Of a stretch of 35,863 nucleotides of DNA, positions 1-9,083 are shown piece after piece (the first letter of the stretch is position 1; every line of letters begins with the position of its first letter). Below the pieces are notes generated by a model that worked only from the letters and a program-made list of their open reading frames with translations, searched no databases and was not told the origin of the DNA. The DNA is from Spirosoma sp. 48-14 (GTDB lineage Bacteria; Bacteroidota; Bacteroidia; Cytophagales; Spirosomataceae), in NCBI RefSeq assembly GCF_001898575.1, contig NZ_MKUD01000059.1:64287-100149 (forward strand), in the 5' to 3' direction. The translations under genes were made by a program, and so were the position numbers.

Positions 1-193
1 AGATCGTAAAGATCTCATCATTGAAAGCCCGGTCGCCCCGTAGAAATTGGAGATTTTGTTCAGGTGTAAGCTCCCCGATCGGCCCATCGAGTAAATCTTG
101 ATCAAGTTGAGCATTTGGGAGGAATGAATTACAGGCCACAATGCAGAATAGGCATACAGATAGGACCAGATATACGAAGGATATCTTCTTCAT
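1..193 (-). CDS. Partial lipoprotein, N-terminus of a probable di-haem oxidoreductase-like protein
   Basis: Only the first 64 codons are in the window; the gene runs off the left edge. The protein starts MKKISFVYLVLSVC, with a hydrophobic stretch ending in a lipobox-like IVAC, so it is probably exported and lipid-anchored at Cys21. After the anchor comes a segment reading LTPEQNLQFLRGDRAFND. This resembles the start of the mature region in di-haem oxidoreductases (thiol-oxidoreductase/DHOR type), which carry a 'GD..F...F' stretch before the first CxxCH haem site. The haem sites would lie outside the window, so the family call is an inference from this short match. The lipoprotein signal itself is directly visible. 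The gene lies on the same strand as the next two genes, but the gaps (98 and 199 bp) are wide for a single operon. Confidence 0.5.
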   Translation of the reverse strand, partial: MKKISFVYLVLSVCLFCIVACNSFLPNAQLDQDLLDGPIGELTPEQNLQFLRGDRAFNDEIFTI

Positions 194-291
194 AATTGGA
201 TATAATAAGGATATGAAAGGGGTAAACGCAGTCCAGAGGGCTTGCTGAAAAGCAAGTCATTGTGCTGCATAACCTTTTAGAACAGAAGTGC

Positions 292-672
292 TTAAATCAA
301 GAAAGGAAGTCGAGACGGCGGTCCACGCTGTCCGTAACAGAAGAATGGTAACGTGATGGTGTTCTGACGAGGTTGTCGGAAAACAGGCGTTACGTACGTA
401 AAAGGAACGGCAAAGACAAATTGAAAAATAGGTGTATCCTCGTAGGGAAGGTTTGCCGTTGCCGCTAGCCAATAAAGCTCGTTAGACGTATGTTCATTTG
501 GCTGAAAAGGCCCTTTGCAAAACGGATTGTAGGGGTGTGTATGGACGACAATAGTTCCATTTGATAGACGATGTGCATGTCGAAAAACAATAGCACTGCA
601 CTGGATGACCAAAAATAGGCCAAACAGCGCTCGGGCTAAGCGTTCACGATGTAAGCATAACCAGTCGATCAT
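292..672 (-). CDS. Small exported His-rich protein, function unknown
   Basis: This 126-residue protein has an N-terminal hydrophobic segment (about residues 12-29, ARALFGLFLVIQCSAIVF), followed by RHAHRLSNGTIVVHTHPY. That is a cluster of alternating histidines of the H-x-H ... NG ... H-x-HP type. A second His/Glu patch (NEHTSNELYWL) follows near residues 60-70. The arrangement suggests a periplasmic metal-binding protein. I recall similar small His-rich proteins in Bacteroidota, near envelope or metal loci, but cannot name a family. The distal half is hydrophobic and aromatic (PIFQFVFAVPFTYVTPVF). It lies on the same strand as the flanking lipoprotein and protease genes. The clear signal segment and His pattern make it a better gene candidate than the overlapping frames. 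Confidence 0.55.
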   Translation of the reverse strand: MIDWLCLHRERLARALFGLFLVIQCSAIVFRHAHRLSNGTIVVHTHPYNPFCKGPFQPNEHTSNELYWLAATANLPYEDTPIFQFVFAVPFTYVTPVFRQPRQNTITLPFFCYGQRGPPSRLPFLI

Positions 673-871
673 TCACAAACGCCGTATCTCGCTATTCATC
701 AAGGGATCACAGGCTGATTCAAAGATATTAAAATTATAATGGGAATGATTTAATTTATAATGACGGTACGAGGGTATATCACTCAGCCTTTAGAATACTT
801 GTTGGCTAATTGAAATTTTCAGGAGGCATTTTCATGGAAAATCACCCCAAACCAGACGGTACAACGTAGGG

Positions 872-3800
872 TTATGGTTGCCAGATTACTTTTCCATTGA
901 TGATTTCCCGTCGACCGTCATTCCAGTTTAGTTGAATTGCATACGGATATAAGCCCGGTTGTGCACCTTGCCAAAGGAATATATTCTTGCCGATTAATAC
1001 CGGAATAATCGTTTCCAGAATTCGGTTGCCCCTTTGGTTGAAAATCATCAATCGGGCTTCAGCTGGTAAATTTTCTCCGGAACAGGTTACTTCAAATTTG
1101 GTATAGGTTGTGGCTGGGTTAGGATAGGTTTTTACTACAATTGGTTCATTCGATTGTTGAGTGTTAATAGTGAGCATATAGGGAGGTTGCGTCCGATTTC
1201 CCGCAGCATCCTTACCCACAATAACAAGTTCATAATTTGTGTCTGGCTTAAGTACCAGATTGGCCTTTATGTGTAATTGATTGGCTGATAACGACCTAAT
1301 TGCCAGCGATTGGGCAGGAATTTTTTCCTGGTCACAGTTCTCGCAACGTTTTAGATAAATTTCAATGGAACTCGTGTCCTGGGGAGCTAACGGGTTCTCA
1401 TCCAGCAAATACAAATCGATGGTCGAATTCGTACCAACTATCGATTTGTTTTCTTTAATTGAGCCATTGATAAATACATTGAGCGTGGGGCTCACTAAAT
1501 CCGGCAAGCGATTGACCGGGTAACTACTACTGCCTTCAGCATCGGCCCAGTCAATTTCCAACGATGCCTTATTATTTGTCTCATCGAGTTCGCTGACCTG
1601 ATTGCCCGGATCAATTACCACCTCTATCTTCTTTAGCGTTTCATCCCTTGGGATTGTATAGATCAACGTATCACGATATCGATAGGCCGCAGCCCGTAAG
1701 CTGGTCGTTTTGGCACCGAATCCATTGGTGTGCGTTATGGCTATGGAAATCGATTGACCATCCACAAATCTGCCTAGATTAACACTTGGAATAACGACCT
1801 GAATAGAGTCGCTTGTTTTAAGGGTACTACCGGCCACCAACGACTGTATGTAAATACCGTTTGGGTCGACGGCATAATCGGGGTTGAGTAATGGGTAAAT
1901 ACGTAAGGCAGGATCACCCTGAAGTAACATCTCTAACGTAACAGAAACATCGTAGGCATTGATATCTTTCTGATCCATTTCTGCAATCACCTGTTGCTGA
2001 ACTTCCCCAAATGGACTGCCTAACGTGGCTGGGTCGTTGTAAAGCAGAGCATACAATTTGTTTAAATAGTTGGTCATTGGTTGTTCAAAACTCAGGTAGG
2101 AATGGGCTAATATTAGGGCTGATCCTTTGTCTGGTGTTAGTAACCAATCGGTTGATAAGGTGTTGAAGGTGGAAAAAATTTCACCGACACCACATCCATT
2201 AAAGACCATGAAGGGGTACGCTTTATTTCGATACCCGTTCTGAATTGGTGACGCAAACCCAAAATTCATATCGGTGATGGCCGGACCCGAGTGACCGAAA
2301 AACGTAATAAGACCAACCCCATCATTTACCAGGGGGGCGATCGTTATGTCTTCAACTTCCTGAAAGGCATTTTTCTTGCTGAAGGCACTAACCTGACCGC
2401 CCAGGGTACCGTTTTGGAACACATCTCCCAGCTTAGCGAGTGCTGACCGTAAACTTTCCGCTTCTCCAGGTGTTTTCCCCCCGCTTATATGAATGATGTG
2501 TTTCCGCCATACTCCATTCGGTTGTGCATGTTCATATTGCTTGATCTTCTCCAGGTAGGTCATGACCTGTTCATTGGTTGTTACGTTCAAACGCCCAGTT
2601 GGGATCGAAGGTGTGTTCATTGATTGCCCATGCAGCCCAGCGGTAAGTAGGATGTCCGAACCTGGATAGCCATAGGTTGGTACAAGATCCTCTTTGGTTG
2701 TTTTTATGAGGTAAGGGTAACTACACGCCCTTCCCACCAGTAATAAATTGGTAACGGGAGACTGGCTCTGAATGAAGTCGGTAAATCGGCGAATCGCTAA
2801 AGGCCCTTTTTCCCCATAATTAAACTGATCATATAACGAATCGGCTTCAACGATAAACGTTTTATAACTTCCCCCTGGCATGGACGAGCGATAAGCCGCA
2901 TACGCAGTAGCTGACGGTTTGAGCGTAGTATGCGTAATCAGCAGATAAGTTATGTCTTTAGGAAATGCTGATGCGAAGTTCACCGACTGAATGGCAGACG
3001 GTTTGGCAACCTCATCACTCACTAAAAGTTGGCGAGTACCTATCAGTCCATCAATTGTCACTTGCTGTTGACCACCTACAGATTCAATGGCCATGCGCCG
3101 GCAGGTTGCCTTATCGGTAATATCATAGACAACCGCGTTGGCCGGAGCGTTCTCAATGGCTATGAGCGCCTTCCCCATCGAATTGGCCGGTATTCGAAAC
3201 ACTTTCGAGCGTAGTCCCAACATGTCTATCCGCTGGGGATACGTCAGTTTTACATACGTAATGGAAAAATTAGAAGTGGTATAAAATCCGGCAGGTTTAT
3301 CCGGCCTGAATTGAAGATCAATGGTCTCATTCTGAATGGACGTTGGGGTAATCCCAAGTTGGAACGTCCGGCTGCTAAACGCGTAAAAGGATAGCGTTGT
3401 GACCGGTGATCCTCCATTGGAATCCCTGTAAACCTGAACGGTGTGTTCTGAATTGTCGCGTCCATTAACCATGCCCTCGATCGTAATAGGCGAATTGAGA
3501 AGAGCTCTGTTGGTTAAAACCAGGCGAACGCGTCCAATTGAATCGGCAGTCAATAAGGAACCCGACCAGCCTTCTCCGGGTTCATAGTAGCTTTGCTGGA
3601 TGTAGGGTTCTAGCCCTTTCAGGTTATTGAATGTATAGTCACTAGTAAATGCCTGAACGCTTTCCTCTATATGAAAGGGCTCGGGTTTCAAGCCCTGCGA
3701 GGCTAGATTCAACATAGGGATACGGTTACCCAATTGCGCTGGGTTACTCGTTAAGAAATAATAAGCCTCGTCTGAAAACAAGGTTTGGTAGGGATGTAAA

Positions 3801-4144
3801 CGCTTTTGAGGTCTATACACCAGCGAATCCAGACTTCCGTCGTTTCCTTCTGCATAAAATTCGATATAATCGTCTGGGTTGAATTCGCCGTCTTCCTGGC
3901 CAACCATATGGATGGCTATTTCCTGCCCCCTGAAAAAAAGTTGTAAATGGGAAGGGTTCGTCTGAAGTATGGCAGCATTTACCCGCTCAATATCCTGATA
4001 GGATACTCGATACACACTCGGTTTTTTAATGGTGAACTTGAGGTACTGTTGCCCAGGCTTTATCCATTCGTTCCCAAATCGATTCTGGGCATGAAGTAAG
4101 ACAGCAAACAGTAAAAAAATAGCGAGAGCTACACATTTTTTCAT
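872..4144 (-). CDS. C25-family (gingipain-type) secreted cysteine protease with T9SS sorting domain
   Basis: The 1090-residue protein starts with a signal peptide (residues 1-20, ending LLHAQ). The N-terminal part (about 20-380) resembles the beta-rich prodomain of PorU/gingipain-like proteins. The peptidase C25 domain (about 390-740) shows the expected catalytic His in FFGHSG (His618) and catalytic Cys in NGCGVGE (Cys651). A CARDB-like adhesive domain follows (about 760-860, ending ELDETNNKASLEI), then an Ig-like stretch. A type A T9SS sorting domain starts near YPNPA (Tyr1007) and runs to the end. It should therefore cross the outer membrane through the type IX system and be attached or released at the surface. 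PorU, the sortase of that system, is also a C25 protein, but the C-terminal sorting domain here points to a cargo protease. Its substrate cannot be told from sequence. Confidence 0.9.
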   Translation of the reverse strand: MKKCVALAIFLLFAVLLHAQNRFGNEWIKPGQQYLKFTIKKPSVYRVSYQDIERVNAAILQTNPSHLQLFFRGQEIAIHMVGQEDGEFNPDDYIEFYAEGNDGSLDSLVYRPQKRLHPYQTLFSDEAYYFLTSNPAQLGNRIPMLNLASQGLKPEPFHIEESVQAFTSDYTFNNLKGLEPYIQQSYYEPGEGWSGSLLTADSIGRVRLVLTNRALLNSPITIEGMVNGRDNSEHTVQVYRDSNGGSPVTTLSFYAFSSRTFQLGITPTSIQNETIDLQFRPDKPAGFYTTSNFSITYVKLTYPQRIDMLGLRSKVFRIPANSMGKALIAIENAPANAVVYDITDKATCRRMAIESVGGQQQVTIDGLIGTRQLLVSDEVAKPSAIQSVNFASAFPKDITYLLITHTTLKPSATAYAAYRSSMPGGSYKTFIVEADSLYDQFNYGEKGPLAIRRFTDFIQSQSPVTNLLLVGRACSYPYLIKTTKEDLVPTYGYPGSDILLTAGLHGQSMNTPSIPTGRLNVTTNEQVMTYLEKIKQYEHAQPNGVWRKHIIHISGGKTPGEAESLRSALAKLGDVFQNGTLGGQVSAFSKKNAFQEVEDITIAPLVNDGVGLITFFGHSGPAITDMNFGFASPIQNGYRNKAYPFMVFNGCGVGEIFSTFNTLSTDWLLTPDKGSALILAHSYLSFEQPMTNYLNKLYALLYNDPATLGSPFGEVQQQVIAEMDQKDINAYDVSVTLEMLLQGDPALRIYPLLNPDYAVDPNGIYIQSLVAGSTLKTSDSIQVVIPSVNLGRFVDGQSISIAITHTNGFGAKTTSLRAAAYRYRDTLIYTIPRDETLKKIEVVIDPGNQVSELDETNNKASLEIDWADAEGSSSYPVNRLPDLVSPTLNVFINGSIKENKSIVGTNSTIDLYLLDENPLAPQDTSSIEIYLKRCENCDQEKIPAQSLAIRSLSANQLHIKANLVLKPDTNYELVIVGKDAAGNRTQPPYMLTINTQQSNEPIVVKTYPNPATTYTKFEVTCSGENLPAEARLMIFNQRGNRILETIIPVLIGKNIFLWQGAQPGLYPYAIQLNWNDGRREIINGKVIWQP

Positions 4145-4401
4145 GCGATCCGAGACCTATAATTGAACAGAAGATTATATACCCAAATGATATGGGTTTG
4201 ACGTATTGGCAAGGAATATCAATGAAACCTATTCACCCTGTGAGATACAGGTTCCGGATACCGCGAGGGCACTTCTCAAGTAAAACAGCCTCAAAAGAAT
4301 TAATAAGGGAGTTTATGTATCAGAAATACATACTGGCAACGTTAATACCCAGAGATTCGTGTACAGGTAACTAAAAGTTCATACTTTCAGGTTTGTCCCG
4401 T

Positions 4402-4442
4402 CGCCCCACATACAACGGTAAGCCTTGAAGGGAGGTGGGGCG
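4402..4442. terminator. GC-rich inverted repeat between divergent genes
   Basis: CGCCCCAC (4402-4409) pairs perfectly with GTGGGGCG (4435-4442) across a 25-base loop. It lies upstream of the divergent genes starting at 4144 and 4500, so a terminator role is less natural than an operator or mRNA-leader hairpin. No T-run follows on either strand. Confidence 0.3.
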
Positions 4443-4486
4443 TTATAGTGTTTAAATAGGAAAGAATGTAAGTTCAACGAATGTCG

Positions 4487-4494
4487 TACATTTG
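4487..4494 (+). promoter_or_regulatory. Bacteroidota-type -7 promoter element
   Basis: TACATTTG matches the TAnnTTTG -7 consensus of Bacteroidota primary-sigma promoters. It ends five bases before the ATG at 4500, so the predicted transcript start falls at or beside the start codon. A clear -33 TTTG at the usual distance is not visible. If real, the downstream gene is transcribed almost leaderless. Confidence 0.4.
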
Positions 4495-4499
4495 CCAGT

Positions 4500-4904
4500 A
4501 TGGGACGCTTATTCCACTCAACTATTTGCTTTTCGCTGCTCTTAGTGACACTTTTTCCAGGAAATGAGTGGAAGGAGTGGGTAAAAGTCCCGGCATTCTA
4601 TCGCCATTGTCAAGGGCATCGATCGCCTGATTTAAATACATCCTTGCTGGCAACTCTTTGGGAGCATTACTGGAATTTAAGTAATCCAGATCCTCAAACA
4701 GCCGATCATCAGGATATTCCTTTTACAGAAACCAGTAAACCAGTAGGTGGAGAATGGCTTACCCTTGGGCATAATAATGATAGCCCCATCTATCCTTCCT
4801 TTTTTTTACCCCTTCAGCCAGCCCTAGCGGGCCATTATCCCTATATTTTGCCCAGTGAGCAGGAACCGTTTCGTTGCGTTTGGCAACCACCTCAATTAAG
4901 TTAA
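4500..4904 (+). CDS. Small secreted His-containing protein, possibly of a metal-linked Bacteroidota family
   Basis: The 134-residue protein has an N-terminal hydrophobic signal (CFSLLLVTLFP, about residues 10-20). Next comes a segment reading KVPAFYRHCQGHRS, then LLATLWEHYWNL and DHQDIPF. This order (a short Pro/His helix, a 'WEHY' helix, an acidic spacer, an 'LPF'-like end) recalls a small exported family that I remember beside metal-efflux and TonB-receptor genes in Cytophagales. That family is known to me only by pattern, so no name is given. The C-terminal third is Pro-rich. No partner gene follows; about 600 bp of non-coding DNA comes next, so a former neighbour may have been lost. The start codon lies just downstream of a TAnnTTTG element. 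Confidence 0.55.
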   Translation: MGRLFHSTICFSLLLVTLFPGNEWKEWVKVPAFYRHCQGHRSPDLNTSLLATLWEHYWNLSNPDPQTADHQDIPFTETSKPVGGEWLTLGHNNDSPIYPSFFLPLQPALAGHYPYILPSEQEPFRCVWQPPQLS

Positions 4905-5511
4905 CTTCCCCTTGCTAGTCCTCCGTGTACCATTCAATGGTCCAGGGGTGTTGCGCTATTCCCTAGCTCATCAGGTTGTAGTGATCAAGGGCTGGGTAAG
5001 TTTAGTTCCTAGCGCTCCAGGGTTCATCATCCGGTACGTATAGACTTTGTAAAGTCGTACAACGATGATTGGTATAATTAAACCGTACACACTCCATCTG
5101 CGTCTGGAGGCTGGTGTATTCACTCTGATCAAAGAGTAACCAGGCGTACCAATTCTTCTATTGGCTGACGGGCAAATCGCATGCGACATTCTGGCGTAAT
5201 GGACTTATCAACACAGCAATCCGAATTTTCTTCCTAGAAAAACTAAATAGGGTAAGGTTAATTACAATTTGCTCGGATTGGAAAGCGTTCAATTCCACCA
5301 ATTTGCCGATGGATTCGGACAGGATTCCAATGGTTGAGGCTATGCCCTAAACTAAGTTATTCCTCTTCGTACATTCAGGTAGGTAACATGTGTCGGATGG
5401 TCGTTTGACATAGATGGCTATATCCAGGAGGGAAATTTTCTGCCAAGGTGATCCAGAATTCGCGAGTCACTCCTCAAACAAATTTCATCCCCAACTTACA
5501 ATTGTGCATTC
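4905..5511. other. Intergenic stretch, no supported gene
   Basis: About 600 bp without a convincing gene on either strand. Short open frames here lack recognisable protein character. A small palindrome GACTTTGTAAAGTC lies near 5045. I see no insertion-sequence ends, RNA gene or conserved domain. Confidence 0.5.
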
Positions 5512-6714
5512 ATGCTTTTCCTTATACATCCCATTCAAACCCTGGTTCGACGGCTCATTTACCGGGGAAAAAAGCTATCAAAACCCCTCCTTAAATGGAT
5601 GGGTTTTGATGTCTTAAACCGAGCTGATACAGAAAATTTTCTACAGCCCTTTCAGGTCTACACGGTTCCAGCCAATCCGCTTTCCTTACCGGCTATAGTT
5701 GATTTTGGAAAACCCGAGCAGAATGTTTTTAAGGAAACGGAGGCTAGCGTGGTCGAGAGTAAAATCTGGAAATTGACTAACACTGAGAGACGGGCAACTC
5801 AACTAAGCAATGGGAGTATATTGATTGATACTAAAATCTTGGAGACGGATTATCGGGGCAGTCAGCGTTTAGTCCATAGTATCTTATCCCGGTCGAAACG
5901 CCTACCTGTATCAGCCAACACACTGATCGCACCCTGGAGTCATTATATGGATGGCATCCAATTTAGAGGGTATTATGATTTTGTGCTGGGCATTGCCAGT
6001 AAAATCTGCCGCCTGAAACAGGGGCTCTCCCCGCTGCAATTTCAGGAGACAGTTGTTGCCTATCCACTTCTGCATACTACCTATGAACACGAGTTTTTAG
6101 GGTTACTGGGCTTTCATCCCCAGCGGATTTTAGATAGCCGCGTTTACGATGTTAATTTTCAAAATTGTCTGATCGGCAGTAGTGGTCACTGGTACTATCC
6201 AAACCGAGCCGATATTGTTTTGTTGAAGTCACATTTGGAACAGGTCCTCCTACCTAAAGTGGAGACACGTGATCGACTTTACATCAGACGATCAGGCAGG
6301 CGAAGAGTCCGAAACGAACCAGAACTGCTGGCAATGCTAAAAAAATATGAGTTTACCATTATTGACGATAAGCCACGTACAATTCGTCAACAGGTAAGTT
6401 TGTATAAAAATGCCTCAGTAATTATAGGGCCTCATGGCGCTTCGTTCACGAATTGCATATTCTGCGAGCCAGGTACACATCTGATTGAGTTATTTTCCCC
6501 GGCTTACCGCCCTGATTATTTTCGATATATCGCCCACATTATGGGATTAACCTATTCCGCTTATTGCTATGGGAGATTGACTGCTAATCCAATGAGTCAA
6601 ATGGATGCAGATATACTGGTATCAGTGGATGAGTTAGAGCGGGGATTAGTTTCCTTGTTCACTACGAATCGATTGAGCCAGGATGTTTCCTCGGGCCGCT
6701 GGCGACACGGTTGA
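5512..6714 (+). CDS. Glycosyltransferase family 61-type protein (DUF563-like)
   Basis: The 400-residue protein matches the GT61 (EOGT/xylosyltransferase-like, PF04577) pattern found in capsule and surface-glycan loci. The C-terminal half has RLYIRRSGRRRVRNEPEL, a helix ending in a 'TIIDD' strand, then a strand-helix unit centred on IIGPHGASFTN (Gly306-His308), followed by PGTHLIELFSP. That is the usual signature around the nucleotide-sugar site. No signal peptide or membrane segment is seen, apart from a short amphipathic N-terminus, so it is probably cytoplasmic or membrane-associated. It would transfer a sugar onto a polysaccharide or protein; donor and acceptor are unknown. It is followed by a strong hairpin and a T9SS protein gene. 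No other glycan genes are nearby, so it appears isolated from a pathway. Confidence 0.8.
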   Translation: MLFLIHPIQTLVRRLIYRGKKLSKPLLKWMGFDVLNRADTENFLQPFQVYTVPANPLSLPAIVDFGKPEQNVFKETEASVVESKIWKLTNTERRATQLSNGSILIDTKILETDYRGSQRLVHSILSRSKRLPVSANTLIAPWSHYMDGIQFRGYYDFVLGIASKICRLKQGLSPLQFQETVVAYPLLHTTYEHEFLGLLGFHPQRILDSRVYDVNFQNCLIGSSGHWYYPNRADIVLLKSHLEQVLLPKVETRDRLYIRRSGRRRVRNEPELLAMLKKYEFTIIDDKPRTIRQQVSLYKNASVIIGPHGASFTNCIFCEPGTHLIELFSPAYRPDYFRYIAHIMGLTYSAYCYGRLTANPMSQMDADILVSVDELERGLVSLFTTNRLSQDVSSGRWRHG

Positions 6715-6731
6715 TTCATACTTTTTTATCT

Positions 6732-6770
6732 GCGGTGAGTAGGTGACTACACTATTCACCTACTCACCGC
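6732..6770. terminator. Perfect 15-bp hairpin after the glycosyltransferase gene
   Basis: GCGGTGAGTAGGTGA (6732-6746) pairs perfectly with 6756-6770 across a 9-base loop, 17 bp after the upstream stop codon. A T-run (CTTTTTT) precedes rather than follows the stem, so it is not a canonical Rho-independent terminator for the + strand. A structural barrier or 3'-end stabiliser is equally possible. An upstream in-frame ATG at 6743 would lie inside this hairpin, which argues for the later start of the next gene. Confidence 0.5.
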
Positions 6771-6796
6771 GTACGCACGAAACCGCCAAATCAGGT

Positions 6797-9037
6797 ATGA
6801 AAGTGTTTTTTTTTCTTTGTTTTTTAATGATTCCAGGGGTCAGTGTCGCACAATCTGCCTCACCTGCCTTTGGTTTTCAATATGATCTTAGTCCAACTGT
6901 TTGGGTGAATGGAAGGAATTTGCGTAATCCCTGGGTCGGGGGCTTGAATGCAACTCAATACGCAACTGTACGCCTAAACGATGATACACGCGATGATCTG
7001 GTTGTTTTTGATCGAACAACTAGTAAAGTCACTACCTTCCTGGCTACTGAAAATCCTACTGGTAATGGAGTGGTCTGGCAATATGCGCCCGAGTATGAAA
7101 GTCTATTTCCTGCCATTTCTAGCTGGTTAATCATGGTTGATTATGATGGCGATGGACGAAAGGATCTGTTTACGTTAGGCGGAGGTGCCACCCGAGCCTA
7201 TCGAAATGTCCTGCAAAACGGTTTAATATCCTTCCAGCTAACGGCTGATCCGATTATGACCATAGGTTTTGCGGGCAGCCAGATACTCTATACTGGATCT
7301 ACGGATTTACCGGCTATTCTCGATTATGACGGGGATGGGGACGTTGACATTCTGTCGTTTGATCCAACGGGCAATTTGATTGATTACCACCAGAACATGA
7401 GCGTTGAACGAACGGGAAAAAAGGAGGGTCTGGATTTTCTGCGAACCAGTTGCCAGCTATGGGGCCATTTCTTAAAAGAGTTCTGCAACGATTTTACGTT
7501 TGGCATTCAGTGTGATGGTTCCACCATTCTATCAAAACCGAGTGAAAGAGGATCGAGGGTTAAGCACGCTGGCAACACAATGACTATACTGGATGTGAAT
7601 GGGGATGGAAAGAAAGATATGTTGTTCGGATTTGTATCCTGTACCAACATTGCCGTCTTATATAACTCGGGAACCAACGATGAAAACGCGAATTTTACTG
7701 CTTTCGACAGTCTATATCCCGCTCAGAACCCAGTCAATTTTCCGGCCTACGCAGCCACGTTCTGGGAAGATGTGGATGGGGACGGTATTAAAGATTTACT
7801 AGCCTCCACCTTCAGTGACATGAACGAAAACTACGCCTACGACTTTAGGGCATCCGGTTGGTTCTATCGAAACGTTGGTACGAATCAGTTACCCAGTTTT
7901 CGATTAGTGCAGAAAGATTTTCTTCAGGATACGATGCTTGATTTAGGTGAAAGCGCAGCACCAGCTCTTGCTGATCTGGACGGGGACGGGGACCAGGATT
8001 TATTGATTGGCTACAGTGGCATCCGTTCAGGAACAACATATCGGGCGGGACTCTGGCATTTTGACAATATAGGGACGATCCAGCGTCCAGCGTTTACACT
8101 CGTGACGACCGATTACCTGGGCTTAACACATAGCCTGGGATTAAGCGATGTTGTTCCTTCGTTTACGGATGTTGACGGAAATGGTAGCGTTGACCTTGTA
8201 GTGACAGGAACAGGCAGAAGTGCTGAAATTCGAGTTTTTCTGAATGCCGCACCGAAAGGTTCAGCGGCTGACTATAAGTCAACGAACGTTACACGATGGC
8301 CTAATCCAGGAGGGCAGATGATTCCGGGGGAGCGTATAACTCTATTTGATGTAGACCGGGATGGTAAGGTGGATCTATTGGTAGGAAAAAATGATGGCAC
8401 GATTCAATACTATCGGAATACGGGTACCACTACGAATCCGGTTCTACTGCTACAGAATCAAAATTTTGGGGGATTTACAAACGATAATTCCTATTACGAT
8501 CGGGCACGGTCACTGGTAATTGCTGATCTTAACGGTGATCGGAAGAATGAACTTATTGCGGCATCCACCAATGGCCGTATTCGAATTTACCAATTCCCGG
8601 AAACGGTAAATCAATCCCTGACGTTGCTAGACTCATTGCCCTCATTACTCCCTCCAGGTAAAGGCTTGATTGCCACAGTAGCTGATTTGGATGGGGATCA
8701 GTTGCCCGATTTAATGGTTGGTAGTGTGGCTGGAGGGGTACGATACTTTAAAAACACATCTCAAAAAATTCTCGTCACTGACCTTCCAGAGGAAAGAATA
8801 GGCCCCTGGGCATTCCCAAATCCGACGGATCGGTTTATAACTGTTAAACCTCCTTATTCGGGATGTTTGGAAATATTTTCGCTAACTGGCCAGAGGATGT
8901 TAGTAGTTCAGGATGTAAATGCTAGTATTGAAACCACAGTTGATCTAAAAGGACTTATTGACGGTATATATATGTTGCGACTATCGAGCAATAATCATGC
9001 TACACAAATCCAGAAAGTGCTTATACAATCAAATTAA
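6797..9037 (+). CDS. FG-GAP/VCBS repeat surface protein with T9SS sorting domain
   Basis: I place the start at 6797 (746 residues) because MKVFFFLCFLMIPGVSVAQS is then a clean signal peptide; an upstream ATG at 6743 adds 18 polar residues and lies within a hairpin. The body carries nine D-x-D-G-D-x-x-D-type calcium loops, such as DYDGDGRKDL, DYDGDGDVDI, DVNGDGKKDM, DVDGDGIKDL, DLDGDGDQDL and DVDRDGKVDL. They are spaced as in FG-GAP/VCBS beta-propeller repeats, often followed by 'YRNTG' strands. From about Ala672 (AFPNPTDRF) to the end is a type A T9SS sorting domain. The likely role is an exported calcium-stabilised binding or adhesion propeller; the ligand is unknown. Degenerate loops (DLNGDRKNEL, DLDGDQLPDL) occur near the end. 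Confidence 0.88.
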   Translation: MKVFFFLCFLMIPGVSVAQSASPAFGFQYDLSPTVWVNGRNLRNPWVGGLNATQYATVRLNDDTRDDLVVFDRTTSKVTTFLATENPTGNGVVWQYAPEYESLFPAISSWLIMVDYDGDGRKDLFTLGGGATRAYRNVLQNGLISFQLTADPIMTIGFAGSQILYTGSTDLPAILDYDGDGDVDILSFDPTGNLIDYHQNMSVERTGKKEGLDFLRTSCQLWGHFLKEFCNDFTFGIQCDGSTILSKPSERGSRVKHAGNTMTILDVNGDGKKDMLFGFVSCTNIAVLYNSGTNDENANFTAFDSLYPAQNPVNFPAYAATFWEDVDGDGIKDLLASTFSDMNENYAYDFRASGWFYRNVGTNQLPSFRLVQKDFLQDTMLDLGESAAPALADLDGDGDQDLLIGYSGIRSGTTYRAGLWHFDNIGTIQRPAFTLVTTDYLGLTHSLGLSDVVPSFTDVDGNGSVDLVVTGTGRSAEIRVFLNAAPKGSAADYKSTNVTRWPNPGGQMIPGERITLFDVDRDGKVDLLVGKNDGTIQYYRNTGTTTNPVLLLQNQNFGGFTNDNSYYDRARSLVIADLNGDRKNELIAASTNGRIRIYQFPETVNQSLTLLDSLPSLLPPGKGLIATVADLDGDQLPDLMVGSVAGGVRYFKNTSQKILVTDLPEERIGPWAFPNPTDRFITVKPPYSGCLEIFSLTGQRMLVVQDVNASIETTVDLKGLIDGIYMLRLSSNNHATQIQKVLIQSN

Positions 9038-9068
9038 CTAAATGAGTGTATTCAATCCGTCCATCTAA

Positions 9069-9083
9069 GCAGAGATTCTCTGC
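9069..9083 (+). terminator. Short hairpin after the FG-GAP gene
   Basis: GCAGAG and CTCTGC form a 6-bp stem with an ATT loop, 31 bp after the stop codon. It is followed by a T-rich stretch (ATTTCATTGTCTT). It would be a weak Rho-independent terminator. Confidence 0.4.

Noticed and set aside
257..472. Minus-strand frame overlapping the His-rich protein gene
   Set aside because: The other frame has a signal segment and a His-rich motif; this one does not.
4192..4374. Open frame of 60 codons between divergent genes
   Set aside because: No domain, signal or coding character; it lies in a regulatory gap.
5414..5617. Open frame overlapping the glycosyltransferase start
   Set aside because: It overlaps the start of a well-supported gene in another frame and has no recognisable content.
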